This document shows positions 16,651 to 26,313 of a stretch of DNA of 64,000 bases, piece after piece. Within the stretch, counting starts at the first letter, position 1, and each line of letters starts with the position of its first letter. Source of the stretch: Vagococcus teuberi (lineage in GTDB: Bacteria > Bacillota > Bacilli > Lactobacillales > Vagococcaceae); the NCBI RefSeq assembly GCF_001870205.1, contig NZ_CP017267.1:2071001-2135000 (forward strand), written 5' to 3'. Both the position numbers and the translations under genes were made by a program. The notes beneath the pieces are model-generated. The model was not told the origin of the DNA and did not search any database. It saw only the letters and a program-made list of their open reading frames with translations.

Positions 16651-19578
16651 CTAAGGTGAATCTTCCAACGTCCATAAAAGTTCCCCTGAGTAACTACCTT
16701 TTAAATTACCAGCCTCTTGCTTTAAGAATATGCCCGTGTCTTTATTTTTTAACTGTATGTGACTAAATAACTGATTATCTTTTTGTGTCTCAATAATAGT
16801 CGCTGATTGCCCTATACGTAAGGTATCTCCTAGTATATCTTTATAGATAACATTCCCTATAAAAGGAGACTTCTTCCCATTGACTTGTGTGATGCCTGAA
16901 GGTAGCGACGCTTTTAATTTCCACGTTGAATCTTGAATGGTATTTATAATAGAAAGAGACTTATCACTTGAATCACTCAATGGTGTTTCAGTGTCTTCTG
17001 CAGAGATAGTAACCGAACCAAAGTCTAATTTCTCAGCAATATCTTTAAATTTTAATTGCCCTTCGTATTCATAAATAATGGAAAAATCGTCATTTGGTAC
17101 AGTGTCTGACTTAGTCATTTCTTTATCATGTTGATAAATTTTGTAATCTGACACAATTACAGGATTATACCCTTCATAATTTAAAACTATTTTTTTATCA
17201 GAAATTAACTTATTTAAAACTTCTTCTATATTGTCTCCAATGGTTTCTTCATACACATCATTTTCTACTAGTGATTTAGTTTCTAAATCACTATAAATAG
17301 GTGTGTCCGTTCCCTTATATACTTGTTTAATAGTCATCTTAACGGTACTAGGCACCAAGGTAACTTTTATTATTTTGGTATAAGAGTTAACCTTTACAGG
17401 AATATCATACGTTTTATTTGGCTCCCAGTTGTTACTAGGTATAGTTATCAACATGTTACTTGGATCAGTCGACACATCTGTAATGGTGTTTCCCGATATA
17501 GCATATCCCTTTGTATTCCCATAATCCTTTGATAAGACGAACTCTCTTTTCTGACTGTCTGACGCGTTTACCCATGTTAGATAATCGATATCGTAGTCTT
17601 TTCCGAAAACATAACCATCTGTAATGTTTTCTCCTTTTGGATGTACAACCACTTTTGTTGATACGAGTGTTTTATTTCCCGCTTCATCAATAACGTTTAT
17701 ACCAATATCATGAACACCTAACTCATTGACCATCTTAGTTCGTTCAGCATCGCTATTGACAAATTCGACTGTCATCTTGTCATTTGTTGTGGTTTCGTCG
17801 CTATAAGTGGAAATACCATCCAATGGATTATTTAATTTAGTGGTACTTCCTAAATCAGCTTTTATTAATTTAGGTGTAGCTTTTGGTGGGATGGTATCTT
17901 TTACGGTAAATTTGATTTGAGTGGCTAGTCGTTTGTCTGTGTCCACTAAGTCAACAGTACCTATCGTTCCACCTTTAACTGTTGATAAATCCAAGTCTGC
18001 AAAGCGCCATGTCCCATCGTCTGTTGTTTGTGTCGTATAAGTCTTTCCATTTAAATTCAATGTTACAGTTGCATTTGACGCTGCTTTATCTAACTTCACG
18101 TTTCCTGGTAAATAATAACCTGTTGTACCGCTAAAGGTAGTATCCCCATTATTTAAAAAGGCTTGATCGGATTCATTGATAAATGTCGGATCTAGTACTA
18201 TCATAGGAAGCTCGACATTATTAGATATACGACTGTAATCGTTTATTTTAAATGTGTCAGGTGTTAATGTCGGATCAGACGAGCTAACGTTATTTGCACT
18301 ATTTATAGAGAAATTAAGCAATCTCATCCAGTCAACATTTTGCCAAATTCTTGTAGGATTTCCAATCCCTTTATCATCTTTAAGCCAAACACCAATACTT
18401 TGATCATATAAATATAAATTAGATTGTGGTGAATCAGGAAAAGCAAAGAAGAAATTACTCCTACCAAAGTAGCGCATATCCAACACATCAGGTTTATAAA
18501 CATATAAATTAGTATTGTAAGTAAATAATGTCCCATAAGTTGCTGTTTCATTAGTTGATGATACTTTAAACTTGGCTCCTTGATTGACATATATATTTGC
18601 TTGACCATTAAACGTACCAGCTTGATTATTATAAGGCGTCCCATTATTACTTTGAGATGCTGTTGTTCTTAAAGATGTTCCAACTGATGTCGCTTCTAAA
18701 CTTCCATCCACATTAATAATTGAAAAGTTTCCAATGTTATTAGCATAAGCTAAATAACCTCTGTTGTTATTTGCGTTATTAGTATTATTTAACACAACAT
18801 GGCTATTTTTACCAATGTATATCCTTCTGTCCCCTACTGCTTGAGACATTAATGTTGATCCACCATTAGTTTTATTAATATACGAATAAGCCTTGCCACC
18901 AAATGTTAAGTTAACGCCACCTTTTCCTTGACCAAATTCGTCAGGGTACCCATTTCCAAAAGAATAACCGTTAAAGTCGCCTAAAAACGTGATATTTCCA
19001 GCACGTATATTTTGTGCATAGGTCTCCACTGTTACTGTACCTAAAGAGAACACATTCGTTGCCAATCCAACAAAAAAGTTACCACCATTATCATTACTTT
19101 TATACGCTATGTCTTCAAATACAACATTTATATTTTTTTGATAAGAAACATTTAAAAAGGCCGAATTTTGAGTATCACGGCTTCCTGGACTTTGTGTAAC
19201 AGGTCCTCCGATGATTTTTCCATTAAATAATTTAAACTGATTTGTCGTACTATTTCCATCTATCGATAAATAACCGTTTGTCCCTGCATTTAATGTATGA
19301 CCATTTAGGTTTAATTCTTTATCGCCGTTAATAATGATACTACTGGTTATGGTCATATCATTTTGAAGTTCAATACTTACTTTAGAAGTGGAACTATTAA
19401 GTGCTGTACTTAATTCAGATAATGAACTAACCTTTGTTACGGTGTAATCATCGAACTCCGGAACATCTAAAGGGGCTTGATCAATTGTGTATGGCTCTCC
19501 TACCGCTTCAACAAAACTTGGATAAGATAAACTCCAAAAAAGAATAAGACTAAATACTATCACCCATGTTTTTTTCAA
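16651..19578 (-). CDS. Large WxL-domain protein with beta-helix-like region
   Basis: A 975-residue exported protein and the main surface component of the locus. It has a signal peptide, an Asn/Gly-rich region (about 90-450) with repeated short beta strands like the parallel beta-helix seen in pectate-lyase-like adhesins, two Ig-like segments (about 500-690), and a C-terminal WxL domain with STWKLKASL and LLWTLEDSP. It starts with TTG, preceded by AAGGAG 9 nt away. It lies 6 bp after the DUF916/DUF3324 gene. Binding to host or environmental polymers is plausible but untested. Confidence 0.88.
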   Translation of the reverse strand: MKKTWVIVFSLILFWSLSYPSFVEAVGEPYTIDQAPLDVPEFDDYTVTKVSSLSELSTALNSSTSKVSIELQNDMTITSSIIINGDKELNLNGHTLNAGTNGYLSIDGNSTTNQFKLFNGKIIGGPVTQSPGSRDTQNSAFLNVSYQKNINVVFEDIAYKSNDNGGNFFVGLATNVFSLGTVTVETYAQNIRAGNITFLGDFNGYSFGNGYPDEFGQGKGGVNLTFGGKAYSYINKTNGGSTLMSQAVGDRRIYIGKNSHVVLNNTNNANNNRGYLAYANNIGNFSIINVDGSLEATSVGTSLRTTASQSNNGTPYNNQAGTFNGQANIYVNQGAKFKVSSTNETATYGTLFTYNTNLYVYKPDVLDMRYFGRSNFFFAFPDSPQSNLYLYDQSIGVWLKDDKGIGNPTRIWQNVDWMRLLNFSINSANNVSSSDPTLTPDTFKINDYSRISNNVELPMIVLDPTFINESDQAFLNNGDTTFSGTTGYYLPGNVKLDKAASNATVTLNLNGKTYTTQTTDDGTWRFADLDLSTVKGGTIGTVDLVDTDKRLATQIKFTVKDTIPPKATPKLIKADLGSTTKLNNPLDGISTYSDETTTNDKMTVEFVNSDAERTKMVNELGVHDIGINVIDEAGNKTLVSTKVVVHPKGENITDGYVFGKDYDIDYLTWVNASDSQKREFVLSKDYGNTKGYAISGNTITDVSTDPSNMLITIPSNNWEPNKTYDIPVKVNSYTKIIKVTLVPSTVKMTIKQVYKGTDTPIYSDLETKSLVENDVYEETIGDNIEEVLNKLISDKKIVLNYEGYNPVIVSDYKIYQHDKEMTKSDTVPNDDFSIIYEYEGQLKFKDIAEKLDFGSVTISAEDTETPLSDSSDKSLSIINTIQDSTWKLKASLPSGITQVNGKKSPFIGNVIYKDILGDTLRIGQSATIIETQKDNQLFSHIQLKNKDTGIFLKQEAGNLKGSYSGELLWTLEDSP

Positions 19579-19584
19579 TCTTTT

Positions 19585-20733
19585 CTACTCCTTTCTATCA
19601 GATTTTCTACTCCTTTTTTTACTTCCTCCTTTATGACCACCTTTTGTTTTATGACCTGTAGCATGAGAACCTCTTTTCGCTTTTTTTTGTTGCTGTTTTA
19701 ATTTCGCTCTATGTCGTAAAACTAAGACTAATAAAATCAAAGATAAAAGGATAAATATGGCAATGATTAGAATATATAACCAATACGGTTTTTCTGGTTC
19801 TTCTAGTTCTACTGCCTCTTTGTTTAACTTGTTACTCTCATCCTTAGTAATCGTAAAATCTTTAGTAAATTGCCACTTTTTAGTACCCGATGTTGCTAAC
19901 AGAGATAACGTATATTCTCCTGGATCTAATCGCTCGTTATTCCACATAATAGGGTAGTCAAAATTAGAGTTAGGTGCCATCTCTAACCCCTTTTTAGTAT
20001 CACTTTTTAAAATTTCTTTTTTTCCTTTTTCAGTCACTTTGGCTTCTACTGTCATATCTCCAAACATAGTTGGTTCCGTATTCTGTAAATTAGCTGTAAC
20101 TGCTGTACGATAAGACACTAAATCAGGTTTTACCTCATTCAGTACCACTTCAGGTTTTACCGTTTCCTCACTTTCTCTTAACATAACCGCTTTAACCAGT
20201 TGAAATTTATTAACAATTTTTACCCCTCCAGATGCGGAATTATCTGTTCCTTGTTCAGATTCAACCACATCTACCAAAAAACCACCGAGAATCATTCCTT
20301 TGAATGGCTCTTTAGGAACCGTCATCTCAAACCTAACCTCTTCGCTTTTACCAGCCGGCACGGTTACTTGCTTTTCCTTCTCAACCAAACTTGTAAAAGG
20401 TATTTTTAGATTAGAATCGTACTTGTAATCTTTATCTTGTCTAGAGTAGTCAATAACACCATTTTGATTGGTAATAGCATTTGTTGGCGTCACTCGTAAT
20501 GTTTTTTCCTCTTTGCCAGTGTTGCTCACAATCACTGTTAATGTTTCTTTTTGACTTGGTTCAACCAATAAATCATAATATGTTGCTTGCTTATCTATTT
20601 GGTTAGATACCGGTTTGACAGATATGGTATACGTTAAATCCTCGTTTGAAGCTTTCACAACATCTGCGTAAATAAATGGTATAACCATTAAAACCAATAG
20701 CCCTATTTTTTTAATTAACCTTTTGAATTCCAC
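19585..20733 (-). CDS. DUF916/DUF3324 WxL-interacting protein
   Basis: A 382-residue membrane-anchored protein, first gene of the WxL operon. Order: signal peptide (1-28), DUF916 immunoglobulin-like domain with a PVSNQIDKQATYYDL start (about 35-150), DUF3324 domain (about 160-300), one membrane helix (about 317-342), and a basic Lys/Gly/His/Ser tail inside the cell. Proteins of this class bind peptidoglycan and WxL partners. The start codon is GTG with AAGGGG 8 nt upstream. The strongly basic tail may contact phospholipid or RNA; its role is unknown. Confidence 0.92.
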   Translation of the reverse strand: MEFKRLIKKIGLLVLMVIPFIYADVVKASNEDLTYTISVKPVSNQIDKQATYYDLLVEPSQKETLTVIVSNTGKEEKTLRVTPTNAITNQNGVIDYSRQDKDYKYDSNLKIPFTSLVEKEKQVTVPAGKSEEVRFEMTVPKEPFKGMILGGFLVDVVESEQGTDNSASGGVKIVNKFQLVKAVMLRESEETVKPEVVLNEVKPDLVSYRTAVTANLQNTEPTMFGDMTVEAKVTEKGKKEILKSDTKKGLEMAPNSNFDYPIMWNNERLDPGEYTLSLLATSGTKKWQFTKDFTITKDESNKLNKEAVELEEPEKPYWLYILIIAIFILLSLILLVLVLRHRAKLKQQQKKAKRGSHATGHKTKGGHKGGSKKRSRKSDRKE

Positions 20734-21094
20734 TTTTCGTACCCCTTTTTTATTTTTTTCCCTTTTAAAGAGACTTCAAACCCGCTTCATATATAATGAA
20801 TACACCCCTCCAAACTAGAAAAATAGATTTTTCATAAACGAAAATTAGTTATGATATTCTTTAATCACTTATTATTATATTAATAAAACCAAATAAATTA
20901 AAAAATCATAAAAAACACAATATATACATATATAGTACACTATTTTTATTTTTTTATCATTTATTAACATTTTAAACCATAAAGATAACAACAAATAATA
21001 AAAAATGTTCAATTAATGGACTTATTATATTTTTAAATTTTGGTTTTATTAACATATAACACTAACATGATAGTTTTATATATAAAACATAATA
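20734..21094. other. Very AT-rich intergenic region before the WxL operon
   Basis: No gene-sized frame with a ribosome binding site was seen. The minus strand must carry the WxL promoter; no candidate matched both hexamers well. The DNA is nearly all A/T, with many TATATA tracts, and would be strongly bent. Confidence 0.6.
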
Positions 21095-21146
21095 AAAAAA
21101 CACTTGTTACCTAATTAAACATAATTAAATAACAAGTGTTTTTTTA
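21095..21146. terminator. Bidirectional terminator after the acetyltransferase gene
   Basis: AACACTTGTTA and TAACAAGTGTT are separated by about 20 nt and flanked by A- and T-runs, so either strand can terminate here. Confidence 0.75.
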
Positions 21147-21272
21147 TTAGACCATGGGTGACATAATAAGTTTTTTCTTATTCTTGTAAAAAGCAATCAT
21201 ACTAACTTTATTTACTAAAATAGTCACTGGGCCAAACATTTCTTCTATTTTTATAATGACGACTTTAACATC

Positions 21273-21770
21273 TTATTCAAATGTTTTTCCTAGTATATCT
21301 AAACTATATAACGCATCATCCATATTGGCTATATTAGGTAGATGGGCCCATTGTTCAAAGCCATTTCTAAAAAATAGTTTTTGACTGGCTTCATTATGAT
21401 GAAACACATAGGCCATAATCGTGGTAACCTGACACGTTTTAAGCTGTGAAAATACCCAATCTAATGCTTTTTGTCCGAGTCTTTGTCCTTGATAATTTTC
21501 ATCAATGTATAAACTAATTTCAGCTGTTGCCTTAAAAGCTGGTCGTCCATAAAAATCCTCTAGCGCAACCCACCCAACAATGACTTCTTTTTTCTTCATT
21601 ATCCATAATGGTCGTGTCGTTTGATTATAAGACTCAAACCAAATTTTTTTTGATTCCACTGTTACAGGATTTGTGTCAGCTGTTGAAATACGTGTTGGAA
21701 CTGCTTGATTATAAATCTCAATAATTTTTGGTAAATCCTGACGTGTGGCATATGAAAATGTTACTGTCAT
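21273..21770 (-). CDS. GNAT-family N-acetyltransferase, phosphinothricin-acetyltransferase-like
   Basis: A 165-residue acetyl-CoA-dependent acetyltransferase. The fold is shown by IIEIYNQAVPTR near the start, VGWVALEDFYGRPAFKATAEISLYI, the acetyl-CoA loop QGQRLGQKALDW and the C-terminal HHNEASQKLFFRNGFEQWAHLPNI, which resembles Pat/Bar-type enzymes. The substrate is unknown; amino acid or toxin-like analogues are typical. AAGGAGG precedes the ATG, 13 bp after hemH, so both are probably co-transcribed. Confidence 0.88.
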   Translation of the reverse strand: MTVTFSYATRQDLPKIIEIYNQAVPTRISTADTNPVTVESKKIWFESYNQTTRPLWIMKKKEVIVGWVALEDFYGRPAFKATAEISLYIDENYQGQRLGQKALDWVFSQLKTCQVTTIMAYVFHHNEASQKLFFRNGFEQWAHLPNIANMDDALYSLDILGKTFE

Positions 21771-21783
21771 AAATGACCTCCTT

Positions 21784-22728
21784 CTAATTGTTTATAATCT
21801 CTTTGACAATGTCTGCAAACGTTTTATCTGCATTAAATGGTGGTAAATAAATAAACTCTGTTCCACCATTTTCTAAAAAATATCCCTTGTTTTCTTCTTC
21901 TAATTCTTCTATTGTTTCTAAACAATCCACCACAAATCCTGGTGCGACAACTAATACCTTTTTCACTCCTTGATGAGGTAATTCTTTTAATGTGGTATCT
22001 GTCGCAGGGGTTAACCATTCATTTGGTCCGAATTTCGACTGGTACGTTTGAACAAATGGGACGTCACTACCGACTTTTCCCATGATTTTTTGTGTGGTCA
22101 CTTCGCATTCTTTGGGGTATGTATCACCATCTTCAACATACGATACAGGTATGCCATGATAGGATAAAACAATCTTATCAATGTCGTGACGTGACAAACT
22201 TTCTTTAATCTTTTCAGCATAATAAGACGTGTATAACTCATTATTATAATAAGAACGAATAAATCGAATATCAATGATATTATCCGTTCCTATAAAATAA
22301 CGCATCACACGATCAAAAACAGAGCCGACTGTTGATCCAGAATACTGTGGGTACATTGGAATAATAGTCACATATTCTACCCCTTTTTTTAACAACTTGT
22401 CTAATGCCTGTTCAATCGTTGGTTCACTATAAGACATCCCTACTTCAACTTCCCAATCAGGAAATAACTTTGCCACATTATCTCGTTGTGCCAAGGTGTA
22501 GTTTAATAATGGAAATCCGTCTTCTGTCCAAATCGATTGATATAACTTAGCTGACTTTTTGGGGCGTGTATTTAAAATAATACCCCGTAATACCGGTTGC
22601 CATAAGAATGGGTGTGTCTTGATAACACGTCTATCTGATAAAAAAACTCGCAAATATTTTTTTACTTCCTGTGGTGTCGCTTCTTTGGGTGTTCCTAAAT
22701 TTATCAACAATATCCCTTTCTTCTTCAT
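21784..22728 (-). CDS. hemH: Ferrochelatase (coproporphyrin III type)
   Basis: A 314-residue enzyme inserting Fe2+ into a porphyrin. Motifs: LLINLGTP at the N-terminus, SYHGIP with catalytic His191, YQSKFGPNEWLTPAT, and CLETIEELEEE with the catalytic Glu. In Gram-positives the family uses coproporphyrin III. No other haem biosynthesis gene is nearby; many lactic acid bacteria keep hemH alone, possibly to process imported porphyrin. AGGAGGAG precedes the ATG. Confidence 0.94.
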   Translation of the reverse strand: MKKKGILLINLGTPKEATPQEVKKYLRVFLSDRRVIKTHPFLWQPVLRGIILNTRPKKSAKLYQSIWTEDGFPLLNYTLAQRDNVAKLFPDWEVEVGMSYSEPTIEQALDKLLKKGVEYVTIIPMYPQYSGSTVGSVFDRVMRYFIGTDNIIDIRFIRSYYNNELYTSYYAEKIKESLSRHDIDKIVLSYHGIPVSYVEDGDTYPKECEVTTQKIMGKVGSDVPFVQTYQSKFGPNEWLTPATDTTLKELPHQGVKKVLVVAPGFVVDCLETIEELEEENKGYFLENGGTEFIYLPPFNADKTFADIVKEIINN

Positions 22729-22795
22729 CCTAACTCCTCCTGATTAGTGGTTAATAGTCTATCATATTTTTGTTTTATTCGCACGATTTATGAGA

Positions 22796-23719
22796 TTAAT
22801 CATATACCTCAAATCCAAAATGTTTAATGTGTTGCTTCAACAACTTAATATAGGTTTGTGCCACTTGACTTAGTTCAATTTTTTTATGACGTAAATACCC
22901 TAACATCATAGTCTCATCCACATCAAGTGGAATTGCCACAATCTTTTCATCATTCAACTCACTACTAATAATCCCTGAACTAATTGTGTAGCCATTTAAT
23001 CCAATCATTAAGTTAAAAATGGTGGCCCGATCACTTATTTGAATGTGCTTTTTATGAGGTAGCGTACTCAATATTTCTTCTGAAAAATAAAAAGAATTGG
23101 TTTCACCTTGTTCATAAGACAAATAAGGATAGTCCTCCAAATCCTCTAGTGTTAACTTTGATTGTTTAGTTAGTGGATTATCCCGTCCGACAAATACATG
23201 AGGTTTGGCATCAAATAGTGGCACAAACGTCAAATCTTTTTCAGAAATCAAGCGTTTTAACACTGTTTTATTAAAGTCATTCAAATAAATCACACCTAAC
23301 TCACTACGAAATGTCTGCACATCATTTAGCGTGTTTTCAGTGATGGTCTCTCGTAATGTAAAATGATATTCATCTTTTCCAACTTCTTTGACTAACTCAA
23401 CAAAGGCATGAACGACAAACGCATAATGTTGAGCAGATACACTGAAAGTTCGTTTTCTTGTTGTGTCTTGTTTAAAACGACCATTTAGTAAGTTGACTTG
23501 ATCAAGAATCATCCGTGAATAGTTCATAAACTCTCGTCCCTCACTCGTCAACGTAATCCCTACCTTGCTACGATAAAATAATTGCATATTGTACTCTTTT
23601 TCTAACTCTTTCATCGCTTGTGACAAACTCGGTTGGCTAATAAATAATTGCTTTGCTGCTTCATTTATTGATCCTGTTTCCGCTATTTTTTCTAAGTATT
23701 CTAACTGTTGGATGCGCAT
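22796..23719 (-). CDS. LysR-family regulator divergent from the methyltransferase
   Basis: A 307-residue regulator: HTH MRIQQLEYLEKIAETGSINEAAKQLFISQPSLSQAMKELE, then a LysR effector domain. Layout is like CpsY/MtaR-type regulators of methionine supply. It is transcribed away from the MetE-C-like gene at 23837 with 117 bp between, so it probably controls that gene. AAGGAGG precedes the ATG. Confidence 0.88.
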   Translation of the reverse strand: MRIQQLEYLEKIAETGSINEAAKQLFISQPSLSQAMKELEKEYNMQLFYRSKVGITLTSEGREFMNYSRMILDQVNLLNGRFKQDTTRKRTFSVSAQHYAFVVHAFVELVKEVGKDEYHFTLRETITENTLNDVQTFRSELGVIYLNDFNKTVLKRLISEKDLTFVPLFDAKPHVFVGRDNPLTKQSKLTLEDLEDYPYLSYEQGETNSFYFSEEILSTLPHKKHIQISDRATIFNLMIGLNGYTISSGIISSELNDEKIVAIPLDVDETMMLGYLRHKKIELSQVAQTYIKLLKQHIKHFGFEVYD

Positions 23720-23836
23720 AGTGACCTCCTTAAGTTATAGTTTTTACCTATTATATCACTAAATTATTATATATTATCTATTTTTAATAAATGTTGTTAC
23801 AATACGTTCAACACTTAAAAAACGGAGGGATTTTTT

Positions 23837-25009
23837 ATGACATTATCAAAATTTCAATTAGTTGGATCATTACTTAGACCAAAAAATTTATTAGCATACA
23901 AAGAACAAATCGAAGCGCGTGATGATATTACCTATCCTTTTTATGAAGATTTTACTGGTTATCAAGAAGTCGAAGCACAAGCTATCAAAGACGTTGTCAA
24001 AGAACAAATCAATCATGGGATTGATATTGTGACAGACGGTGAATTTTCAAAAGCACTATGGCATCTTGACTTTTTATGGGGATTAACTGGTGTGGAGCGT
24101 TTTATCACAGATCATGGTTATGCGTTTAAAGATCATGATGGGGAACATTTTGAAACACGTAAAGATATTGGAATTCGTATCGTGGCTCCTTTAAGCGGTA
24201 AAAACCACCATTTCCTTAAAATTTTTAAAGAAGTCAAAAAAGACGCTGGTAACACTCAAGCAAAATTAACTGTATGGGGCGCTGCTCATGCCTTTACAGA
24301 ACTGACAGTATTTAATGGATTATATGGTGACGGGCAAGTTTATAAAACACAAGATGATTTGAAAACAGGCTTGATTAATGCTTACAAAGAATTTCTAACA
24401 GAGTTTAAAGAAATTGGTGGTGAAATTGTCCAATTTGATGATTGTTTATGGACACTATTCTCTTCAGATAACCAAGATAGTTTCTTCGCTGAAGGAAATG
24501 AAAGTTTAGAAGATTTAGCTGATACATTTATTGCCATTAACAATGAAGTGGCTGATTTTGGTCATTCATTAGGACTGAAAGTTTGGACACATAACTGTCG
24601 TGGAAATTATCAAAGTCGTCATGCTGCTGGTGGTAGTTACCAAACGATTGCGAAAAAATTCTTAGGCGAGCAACACTATGACCGTTTCTTCTTAGAGTGG
24701 GATGATGAACGTGTAGGAGATATCTCAGCTTTAGAAGCTTTAAAAGATAAGCCAAATGTGGAAGTAGTATTAGGTTTACTATCAAGTAAAACAGCTACTT
24801 TAGATGATGAAACAAGAATCTATCAATTACTCGAAAAAGCGAGTCAAATTTTACCAAAAGAAAGATTACTTTTATCTCATCAATGTGGATTTGCGTCATG
24901 TGATTGTGGAAATGAATTAACCCAAGCACAACAATGGGCAAAAATTAATCAAGGACAAAAAATCGCAAAAAAATTCTGGTCTGATAGCTATGTAAATCAA
25001 TATAATTAG
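23837..25009 (+). CDS. MetE-C-like cobalamin-independent methyltransferase (YxjG/YxjH type)
   Basis: A 390-residue zinc-dependent TIM-barrel protein equal to the C-terminal half of MetE. The zinc ligands can be placed at His252 and Cys254 (THNCRGN), Glu287 (FLEWDDE) and Cys350 (HQCGFAS). Such single-domain proteins methylate homocysteine or a thiol, using a donor still debated for the YxjG/YxjH class. CGGAGG is well spaced before the ATG. Its divergent LysR neighbour suggests regulation by methionine or cysteine state. Confidence 0.92.
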   Translation: MTLSKFQLVGSLLRPKNLLAYKEQIEARDDITYPFYEDFTGYQEVEAQAIKDVVKEQINHGIDIVTDGEFSKALWHLDFLWGLTGVERFITDHGYAFKDHDGEHFETRKDIGIRIVAPLSGKNHHFLKIFKEVKKDAGNTQAKLTVWGAAHAFTELTVFNGLYGDGQVYKTQDDLKTGLINAYKEFLTEFKEIGGEIVQFDDCLWTLFSSDNQDSFFAEGNESLEDLADTFIAINNEVADFGHSLGLKVWTHNCRGNYQSRHAAGGSYQTIAKKFLGEQHYDRFFLEWDDERVGDISALEALKDKPNVEVVLGLLSSKTATLDDETRIYQLLEKASQILPKERLLLSHQCGFASCDCGNELTQAQQWAKINQGQKIAKKFWSDSYVNQYN

Positions 25010-25047
25010 AATAAAACAACCCACTATATTAATCCTTCACCACTATA

Positions 25048-25082
25048 AAAACGAGCAATGATTATTCATGCTCGTTTTGTTT
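25048..25082. terminator. Bidirectional terminator between convergent genes
   Basis: AAAACGAGCA and TGCTCGTTTT (25048-25057, 25069-25078) form a 10-bp stem with a T-run; it serves the methyltransferase gene and overlaps the end of the convergent hydrolase gene. Confidence 0.8.
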
Positions 25083-25679
25083 TATTATCCGATGCAACCA
25101 TTTTTTGGCTTTTTCAACTTCTAAATAGGTCAATTGATGCGTTAATGTCCACTCTGATAGGATATTCGCATGAAATCTTCGAAATAAAGTCAAAACTCGT
25201 TGACTTTCCTCAATGGGAACAATACTATCTTGTGTTCCTAATGTGACAAATAATTCTGTTTGACTTAAATCGTGATCCTCTAAAACATCTATTGGGTACA
25301 TAGGATGAAATAATACTGCTCTTTGATACTTATCAGGGTAGTTAAGCAATAACTTAATAGCGATATTTGCACCATTAGAATAACCAACTAAGACAATCTC
25401 TTGAGTAGTTAACTGACTCTTTTGCAAAAGCTCACTAATAAACCTATGTAAGTCGTTTGCACGCATTTCTAAATCTACTTCATCATAAACACCGTCACTT
25501 ACTCGACTAAAAAAGCGAGACTGACCTTGTTCCAATACTTCTCCTCTAATACCTATTAATGTCGCATCTGACATTAAGTCTTTACCAACATCCAATAAAG
25601 ATGATTCATTTCCACCTGTTCCGTGTAATAGTATTAAAACCGGCTGTTCCTTACCGCCATATTTAATTGTATAATTCAT
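25062..25679 (-). CDS. mhqD: MhqD-like alpha/beta hydrolase
   Basis: A 205-residue cytosolic serine hydrolase of the carboxylesterase/phospholipase type. The oxyanion region LLHGTGG, nucleophile elbow GYSNG (Ser101), acid QDSIVP (Asp151) and His181 are all visible. It is the last gene of the quinone-response operon, as MhqD is in the Bacillus MhqR regulon. Substrate unknown. Confidence 0.85.
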   Translation of the reverse strand: MNYTIKYGGKEQPVLILLHGTGGNESSLLDVGKDLMSDATLIGIRGEVLEQGQSRFFSRVSDGVYDEVDLEMRANDLHRFISELLQKSQLTTQEIVLVGYSNGANIAIKLLLNYPDKYQRAVLFHPMYPIDVLEDHDLSQTELFVTLGTQDSIVPIEESQRVLTLFRRFHANILSEWTLTHQLTYLEVEKAKKWLHRIIKQNEHE

Positions 25680-25693
25680 CGTATTTATCTCCC

Positions 25694-26302
25694 TTAAACC
25701 GGTCGTTCAATTGTGATGACCTCTCCTATTTTGGCATAATCATTTCCTGCAAGACGACTCATTGGACGTAACTTTTTAAAATCAATTCTACCATGATCGT
25801 ATAATGTATCATCAATATGATAATAATTAACTGATAATAACAATAAATCAGCTGTCACTTGATGGTCATCTTTTATTTCAATATGTTGATACAACGTCAC
25901 TTCCATCTTGATTTGAAGCTCTGACAACATTGGTACTGATATACTTTTAGCTTGATTTAATGTAAAATTCGTCAAGCTCAACTCGCTCTCATCTGAGCTA
26001 AAACTAGTCGCAGTTTGATTAATATCTTTGATATAAGACTCTTCAGCTATATGTACCACAGCTTCCTTACTTGTCACAATATGATGTGCTGTATCTTTCA
26101 TCTGACCATTTTGTCGTTGAATCGATAACGAAATAATCGGTGGATTAGAGGTTACAATATTAAAATAACTAAATGGTGCAATGTTTAGTGTCCCATCCTT
26201 CGCTAGACTCGTAACAACTGCGACCGGTCTAGGAATGATTGAGCCAATCAGCATTTTATAATTTTCTCGTTCACTCATGGTGTTTGGATTTAGTGATAAC
26301 AT
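25694..26302 (-). CDS. Flavin reductase-like FMN-binding protein
   Basis: A 202-residue protein of the flavin reductase/flavoredoxin fold; SIIPRPVAVVTSLAKDGTLNIAPFSYFNIVTSNPPIISLSI is the FMN-binding segment. It is 11 bp downstream of a ring-cleaving dioxygenase-like gene and 14 bp before the hydrolase gene. It could supply reduced flavin or reduce quinones directly. AGGAGG lies before the ATG. Confidence 0.87.
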   Translation of the reverse strand: MLSLNPNTMSERENYKMLIGSIIPRPVAVVTSLAKDGTLNIAPFSYFNIVTSNPPIISLSIQRQNGQMKDTAHHIVTSKEAVVHIAEESYIKDINQTATSFSSDESELSLTNFTLNQAKSISVPMLSELQIKMEVTLYQHIEIKDDHQVTADLLLLSVNYYHIDDTLYDHGRIDFKKLRPMSRLAGNDYAKIGEVITIERPV

Positions 26303-26313
26303 CTCTTTTCCTC

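Noticed and set aside
23720..23836. MET-box-like palindrome (TATAG...CTATTATA) before the MetE-C-like gene
   Set aside because: Symmetry is weak and spacing does not match the box as I recall it.
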